A stretch of DNA of 64,000 nucleotides, taken from contig JAJIRX010000152.1 of assembly GCA_023853785.1 (NCBI GenBank), forward strand, positions 57,347 through 121,346, read 5' to 3'. This DNA is from Psilocybe azurescens. Taxonomy: Eukaryota > Basidiomycota > Agaricomycetes > Agaricales > Agrocybaceae. Shown here piece after piece: positions 58,426 to 64,000 of this stretch. Below the pieces are notes generated by a model. The model was not told the DNA's origin. It made no database searches and saw nothing but the letters and a program-made list of their open reading frames with translations. A program made the position numbers and the translations under genes. How positions within the stretch are numbered: position 1 is the stretch's first letter; each line of letters opens with the position of its first letter.

Positions 58426-60232
58426 TTATACATGAGGGTTGTCCTTGAGATAAAATTGAGAGGCACGTGCGAGGAATCGTCGTTGAGCTTGAATGGTGTT
58501 GAAGATAGGCATAATTTGGTCTTGAAGGAATTGATAAATTTTGTGAAGGCTTTCGTCTTGATGATTTGCGGTCGAAATAAATGAAGGAAGTGAGGAAGGA
58601 TGATAAGAAGGAAGTGAAGCGGGACGTCTAAAGAAAACAGGAAAAAGGGCATAGGTGGTTAAGAGAGCAATATCGTCAAGCCAATCATCTTCTTCTTGTG
58701 GCTCATTGAGTTCGTCTTCAGTAGGCTCTCGTCGGGAAAGACCGTCAGGTCCACGATGACTGCCTGCTTTAACATGAATGAGAGTGAAGTCGAAGAGTAG
58801 AATGCCTTGGATCCAGCGGTTCATAGAAGCGTTAGGTTGAAGGTCAGGTTCGTTAAGCATGCCTTTGATGTATTTGGCGTCTACTTCAACGTGAAGATTC
58901 TTGACTCCAATAAGATGCAAACGGTAGTGACGTAGAGCACGGAAAAGACCATAGAGCTCCAACTTGGGTTGACTATAACGAGCTTCTCTGGGATTCATGG
59001 GTATGGAACCATAGCGAGCAGGATGACGACGTCCAGAAGGGGCAATTTGAGACAAAATAAATCCAACGGCAATTTGAGAAGTGTCGACAGAAAGGATAAC
59101 TGGGAGTTCAGAAGTATAATCAATGGAACTTGGAGAATAGGGGGGATCAATAACAATTTCTTTGAGTGTTAGGAAAGCAAGTTCTCGGATATCAGTCCAA
59201 ATAAAAGGTTCGTCCTTGCGATAGAGTTCGGTGAGAGGTCGGATGAGTGTGGAATAATTCTTGATCCAAACGCGGACTGTTCCGCAAAGTCCTAGGAAAG
59301 CACGGACATCACGAATATTCTTGGGTCTAGGCCAATTGATGATCTTCTCAACTTTGGAATCGTCAGGCAGGCGACCTTCTGGTGTACATTTTTGCCCAAG
59401 AATAAGTACTTCAGGCTGAGCGAGCTGAGTTTTAGACCCAGAAAACGTGGCTCCCGGCACATCCCATACGATGCATGATTCGGTGAACGTCCTGAGCATG
59501 TTCCCAGACAAAGCGTGAGATCCCTGGATTTTTCTGGAATGGTTTCTGGATTTCCTGAGGCGTCCAGGTACTGTGTAGAGGGGCTCTTTGATAGGTACAT
59601 CGCCGATGAAGACGTTGGCAACATGAGGAATTTCATCGCGTAGAATGAAGGTGGTACAGGCTTGAAATTCAGCAACTGCATTGGTATATCCCATAGGCAT
59701 GGAGGTGAGTCGTAATGGACCAATAGGTGACTGGAAGGTGGTAAGATCACGACTGTCTGGATGAATTTTACGTGCGTCATATCCCCAATATAAGTCAAAG
59801 ACTGTGTAGATGGAATGACCAGCGAAAGGAACAACGAAGTCATCAAGAACAGGAGGTACACCAGCATCACGATAAGAAATGGAGTTGAGGAGTTGAAGGT
59901 CATGGACAAGACGGATAGCACCGGTCGCTTTCTTCTTGACCCAGAAAATAGGTGATCGATAAGGAGCTTGACTTGGTTCGTACACACCGGCTGCGACTTT
60001 TTCAACGTAAGAGCTTTGTGACGTCTTCTTGAAGGCCTGGAGGAATAGGAATATTGCGCACGACCCATGGTTCATGATCTTCGACGGGTAGAATATAAGG
60101 GGAAAAATAGTCTTCAGAAAATGTGCCACGTTCTGATTGGTGAAAGGCTAAGGAACGTTCATTGAGCTGAAGGATGTGGAGAAAAAGTTTTTCTTCTTCG
60201 GGCCATAGGAATTGGTTGGTGTTGATTTTCAT
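58426..60232 (-). pseudogene. pol: Gypsy-2 reverse transcriptase and RNase H
   Basis: A long frame of 567 codons (60129–58426) preceded by FLWPEEEKLFLHILQLNE … EPWVVRNIPIPPG in another frame. RT motifs: AGVYEPSQAPYRSPIFWV, IRLVHDLQLLN, motif A VFDLYWGYD, TTFQSPIGPLRLTSMPMG. Motif C reads FIGD instead of FIDD (G codon at 59602–59604), which should abolish polymerase activity. RNase H: ILSVDTSQIAVGFILSQ, LELYGLFRALRHYR, VEVDAKYIKGML. The region around 59560 (VPGRLRKSRNHSRK) is shifted relative to the family. Confidence 0.85.
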
Positions 60233-61240
60233 GGATTGAATACGTTCAGGTGTTAATTTTGCGGTATAGGTGAAGTCTGAAGGACGGGTAGGCAGTAAAG
60301 GAAGTGATAGGAGGGGGTCAAATGGAATACGTCGAATAACTTTGGCATACGCTCGGAGTGACTTTGTTGATAGGTTTAACTTTGCGATCCACTCGCTTGT
60401 ACCGCAGTGTAGGAAATGGATGATGGGATTTCAGAGATAAAGGTAGATATGGAAGCTGGGAAGGGAATATATGTATGGATAAGGATGATTTGAATAATCG
60501 GACATTCCGATTGTCTTTGGCTGTGATTTGCTGCGTGGCTGTTGTTCGGAGGATCCACCCATTCTTTGAAAGTAAGCTGAGAATTCAGGTATCGAGGTTG
60601 ATGATAGACACAGATAGATTTCGTCTTTCCGCATTAGTGGGAAAGGTGACGCTCTGGACATATCGAGCCGAGATGGTGTTATGGATTCCGTTTCCAGTAA
60701 TACCATCAACGAACTCTTTAACCGCAAGCAAACAGAGGATATGTGTGAGGAAGCTGTTGATGAGGAGGAGGTCCTGCGTGCGACCAATGTAATTCTGATC
60801 TGATAGCAAAAGTGGGTTGAGACGAGAGGGATAGCAATTCTCTTCCATGGACTTGAGCAATTTGATGGACTTGAACTGCAGAGGGGAAGAAACGGAAGAG
60901 GAAAAAGATAAAGCGGAAGGAGAAGGAAAAAGAAGTTGAAAGTGTAAAACAAAAGACCTGAAAGAAACTGGACAATGGAAGCGATGAGATAAATGAACGA
61001 GAAGAGTAGGGAGTCAGAATGAAAATGGAACAGTGATAAAATAGAAAAAGAAGTTGATGAATAAATAAACGTTAGTTTAGCGACGTTTCGGTCGATGAAA
61101 CCAACTATATATACAAAGGGAACGTTAAGAAAAAACATGGAGAATAAATAAACGTTAGTTTAATGACATTTCGGTCGAGAGAATAATGTACATAAGTGTC
61201 CGTGATGTAAACCAAAAAGAACGATATGGAAAAACAATTA
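60233..61240. other. Gypsy-2 region between protease linker and RT
   Basis: A 37-base direct repeat (GAATAAATAAACGTTAGTTTA… , 61060 and 61142) and T/C-rich minus-strand sequence. Frames of 60–235 codons on both strands have no domain and are low complexity; I do not call a gene. Confidence 0.45.
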
Positions 61241-61241
61241 A

Positions 61242-62960
61242 CTAACCCATGCAGTCAATACACACCCATTCCATGGTAAGAGTCGTCCTCAGAGTTGTCT
61301 GGATCTGCCGGAGAATCCACATTGCTAGTGTCGAGAATAAGCTCTTCTGTGTGAAACTTGGAGATTCCATATCACTATCTTCGTCCTGAGGATGAAGCGA
61401 TTCTCCACGGTCGTTCAAAACAACTGTCGCCGAGAAATCTTCTTCAACACGGCCCAGATTAAGAAGAAGGACACGAACAACCTCCATAACGTCCAAGATG
61501 TTGACGTCATCCGTAGAGGGAAGTGCATGTGCCAGAGGTAAAGGGACAGCATTCCCGATCTGTCGATCTCCCACATCGTTGAGGGAATCGGTGGGGAAGT
61601 AGGACAAGTCTCGGACTTGGAGTGCGTAAGAGCGAGAATTCCTCTGTGATAGCAGGCGAATTGATTGACTGACGCACACCCAACTCTTCTATCTGCTGGT
61701 CGTTTTCGGAAGCGTCCAGACTAATTCGCGCTCGGCAGAGTCGGTGGTGGTCGTTGTTTGAGTTGTGACGGAAATTGAGATAGGAGGAGGGAGCAGAGGC
61801 TGCAGGCGTTGAGAATCTTTGACCCATTGGCTCCTCAGTGGAAGTGACGAAGAGGGGATGTTGGGTCTGCAGGAGCATGAATGATTTCAGGGGGAGCCGG
61901 GACTGGCGTTATATGAGGCAGGAGAGTTGTCCGTGTTACCATAAATAAAATGCACAAAAGCCGTCCCTTGTTCGAATGTATAAGTTTCATTGATGCAGGC
62001 TCGTCGAGTGGTGTCCCTGAGAGTCCAGTCTTCAAAACGGCGACCGTCGTCAAGTCCTGTGGCCGGTAATGTGAGCATTAGGGAATAGAATGTCGTTTGG
62101 TGATTAATATATCCATTTGGAGATTGTAAGGGAGGAGGCTCGTCCAATTCTTCTTCGTCTTCTTGTTGTTCGCTCGGCTCCGAGTAGTGATCTTCGGCTG
62201 AGTATTCAGTATCATCATGTGTGCGGACATACGTGGGTTCAGGCCAGGGGCGATCTCCATCCACGATCAGCTTCTGTGAGTCCTGGCCAATCATGTTCAA
62301 TTGGGGTGCGCGTCCAGGGATTGACGTCATTTCCTTCTTGGGCGGTTTCATTGTTCTGCGAAGCATCATGGGATTCCCCTGAATCTGGCGGGGATAGCGT
62401 TTCATGTGAATCATGTGAAGGTACCGCAAGTGAGTCATGCGAGTCATAGAAGTCGGTGGCGTTTTCTGAGTCAGAGGTCATGGGAACGTCAGGGGATGAG
62501 TCGTGGGATGAGTCATGGACAGGATTAGGATGAAGTGAGAAGAATAGATGGTTGGGCAGACTGGGGGTCTCTTCCGGATATTGTAAATCGTCGAGTTCTT
62601 CGCCGTCTTCCAAATTGAGGTCTTCGGCAATTTCCCCTTCTTCCAGATCAGGGTGCTCATTAAAAACGTCAATGCCATAAGTGGCAAGAAACGAGGTGGA
62701 AGGGGTTTCTTCTGTGATGAACGCCATAGAGTTTGGATGAGAGTCAGGGAGGGCAAGGAATTTGCGAACATGAGTTTCATCTCCAGGGTCATAAAAGGAT
62801 AAGAATGTCCCTTCAGGTCGCTCCAAAACATCAACAAAGTTGTCACGGGTCCAGGGTCGTCCAACCAGAACATCGAATTTAACCCTATCAGATACAAAAC
62901 AATTAGCCCAAGTTTGGACACTTCCTACATTCAATGGGATCTGTTCAACGAAGCCAAGCA
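61242..62960 (-). pseudogene. Gypsy-2 acidic linker between protease and RT
   Basis: Continues from the protease: TWANCFVSDRVKFDVLVGRPWTRDNFVDV is the C-terminal retropepsin block (GRPW). Acidic low-complexity sequence follows (HPDLEEGEIAEDLNLEDGEELDDL; SDSENATDFYDSHDS). Several overlapping frames show indels. Confidence 0.6.
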
Positions 62961-62962
62961 TC

Positions 62963-63262
62963 CTAGATTGGCCACCATGAATGTCGATACACCGTGATTG
63001 TCTTCTTATTGTCCATAGGGAGATTCGCGACTTCTTTCCACACACGTTCGCTGATAATATTCTGCGTAGCACCTGAATCAAGGAGGCCTTCCAGAAGCTT
63101 GCCATTGCAGGTCATGTTGATCCGAATAAGAGGTGCATGTGCCCGGAGAAGGTGTCCAAAATAAACAGCGTCAGGCGGTAATTCAGGTTCGATATTCGTA
63201 AAGGCCGTATAGATATTGATATTGGGATCGTAAGAAGCGAATTTGGAGCGGAATTCTTCCAC
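62963..63262 (-). pseudogene. pro: Gypsy-2 aspartic protease N-terminal part
   Basis: MTCNGKLLEGLLDSGATQNIISERVW carries an intact DSGA active site (about 63068–63079). The second half of the fold is in the next frame, from about 62990. Confidence 0.75.
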
Positions 63263-63996
63263 GGAAATAGTTTTGCCTTGATTAGGGACCCAATACAGTT
63301 CTTGACATCTTTGGAGACACCCATGAGTTCACCAAAAGCGTGACGATCTGCAGACCGATTAAGGCAACGCTGAGCTATGGCCATAGGATCAACTCCACGT
63401 GAAACTTGGCAATCCGCTTTTGGGCAGGAACACGTGGCTTGGCAGGTGATTTATCCTTGTTGGGTTTAATGGTGGCGTCTTCCATGATTTGATCATCGTC
63501 AGAAGGGTCAAAGGAAACGTGGGGTCTAGAAGTCTGGGGTAACGCCGAACAATAGGATTATTGACAGGTGGTGCAATAGGTTGTTTGACAGATGGAGTTT
63601 CTTTGACAGTGACAGGCTGATTGACAGTTTGATTGACAGGAGGGGCAACAGGAGGGTTAATGAGGACAGGAGTGGACGAGTTAGGAATTTCCGGCTTCTC
63701 AGGTGCAGTGGGGCGTTTCAAAATGGAAATGGACGGAACCGTGTTTTCCTTTTCCTTCATCTTCCCTTTGGCCTCAAGGCGTTTGGCTTTGATGTAGGCT
63801 GGCTCGGGAACGATGACACCATCAAAAACTTGCTTCCTGGCTGTGCGAATTTTCCTTTCTGGGACAATGCGGTTACTCGGACCTGCAAGAATATAATCAG
63901 AGTCGCCAAGATAGGAACCAATATCATCCTCATCGTCTTCCTCGAATATGTTTGCATTGTACTTCTCTTCCACGTAGTAGGGGTCACAAATGGCAA
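63263..63996 (-). pseudogene. Gypsy-2 pre-protease region, partial
   Basis: The frame at 63973–63389 (EEKYNANIFEEDDEDDIGSYLGDSDYILAGPSNRIVPERKI) is followed by a P/V/N-rich repeat (VNQTVNQPV). This is the variable region between gag and protease. It probably continues beyond the window end. Confidence 0.55.
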
Positions 63997-64000
63997 GGTT

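Larger units (their letters stand above)
55423..64000 (-). mobile_element. Ty3/Gypsy element (Gypsy-2), 5' end outside window
   Basis: Minus-strand element with 3' LTR at 55423–57111 and pol from about 57201 to beyond 63996. It interrupts SEC61 copy 3 at 55422. The 5' LTR and gag start lie past the window, so its target duplication cannot be checked. The domain set is the same as Gypsy-1, but sequence identity is low, so it is a different family. Confidence 0.85.

Noticed and set aside
60431..61138. 235-codon hydrophobic minus-strand frame in Gypsy-2
   Set aside because: T-rich low complexity (runs of F, S, L), no domain, inside a retroelement linker.
1..64000. CRISPR arrays, bacterial operons, rRNA or tRNA genes
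   Set aside because: No regularly spaced short repeats, no tRNA B-box with a matching A-box that I could find, and the genes present are eukaryotic with introns.

Overview
The window reads as nuclear DNA of a basidiomycete fungus, most likely an Agaricomycete. The pointers are a SEC61 gene cut by six short GT–AG introns of about 50–100 bases, NACHT (NLR-like) proteins with the GERF/CHPNTR N-terminal signature and IIIDGLDEC Walker B seen in mushroom-forming fungi, two Ty3/Gypsy elements, one Ty1/Copia element and the C-terminal end of a LINE. It is an accessory, transposon-rich region. The only conserved housekeeping gene is SEC61 (11856–13710).

Layout. 1–650: a near-perfect palindromic CACTA-type foldback element with a 3-bp target duplication. 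650–5230: no supported gene. 5234–7880 (−): a NACHT gene (copy A) with several one-base frameshifts. 8369–8656 (−): an intact small secreted protein made of two six-cysteine modules with identical spacing. 8657–11430: anonymous DNA with a diverged direct repeat. 11429–14640: SEC61, bracketed by inverted copies of a short exon-like segment. 15430–24422: a complete ~9 kb Gypsy element (Gypsy-1) inserted in a NACHT relic; it carries an antisense reading region between pol and the 3' LTR. 25907–28473 (+): a second NACHT gene (copy B), also frameshifted and with a disrupted Walker A. 28474–31860: anonymous DNA with repeats. 31860–33256: the 3' end of a LINE with a (CCAT)n tail. 33257–55422: a tandem segmental duplication of about 8 kb, each unit holding an HNH-like gene relic (−), a NACHT 5' relic and a SEC61 pseudogene (+). 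These units have been hit by at least six further elements: a 481-bp TIR element with 9-bp TSD, a 647-bp mariner-like element, a TIR element with 9-bp TSD that is itself split by a complete Copia element, a 2.15-kb TA-target element, and a hAT-like element inside that. 55423–64000 (−): the 3' LTR and pol of a second Gypsy element (Gypsy-2) that truncates the third SEC61 copy and runs off the window.

The genes do not form a pathway. The most notable items are the duplicated 12-cysteine secreted protein next to an NLR-like gene, the NACHT family with a shared unrecognised C-terminal region, the one-base deletion in the otherwise perfect SEC61 gene, and the pairs of occupied and empty sites among duplicates that define several DNA transposons precisely. 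Many reading frames break at homopolymers, so some frameshifts may be sequencing errors. All homology calls are from memory of the families; no search was run.
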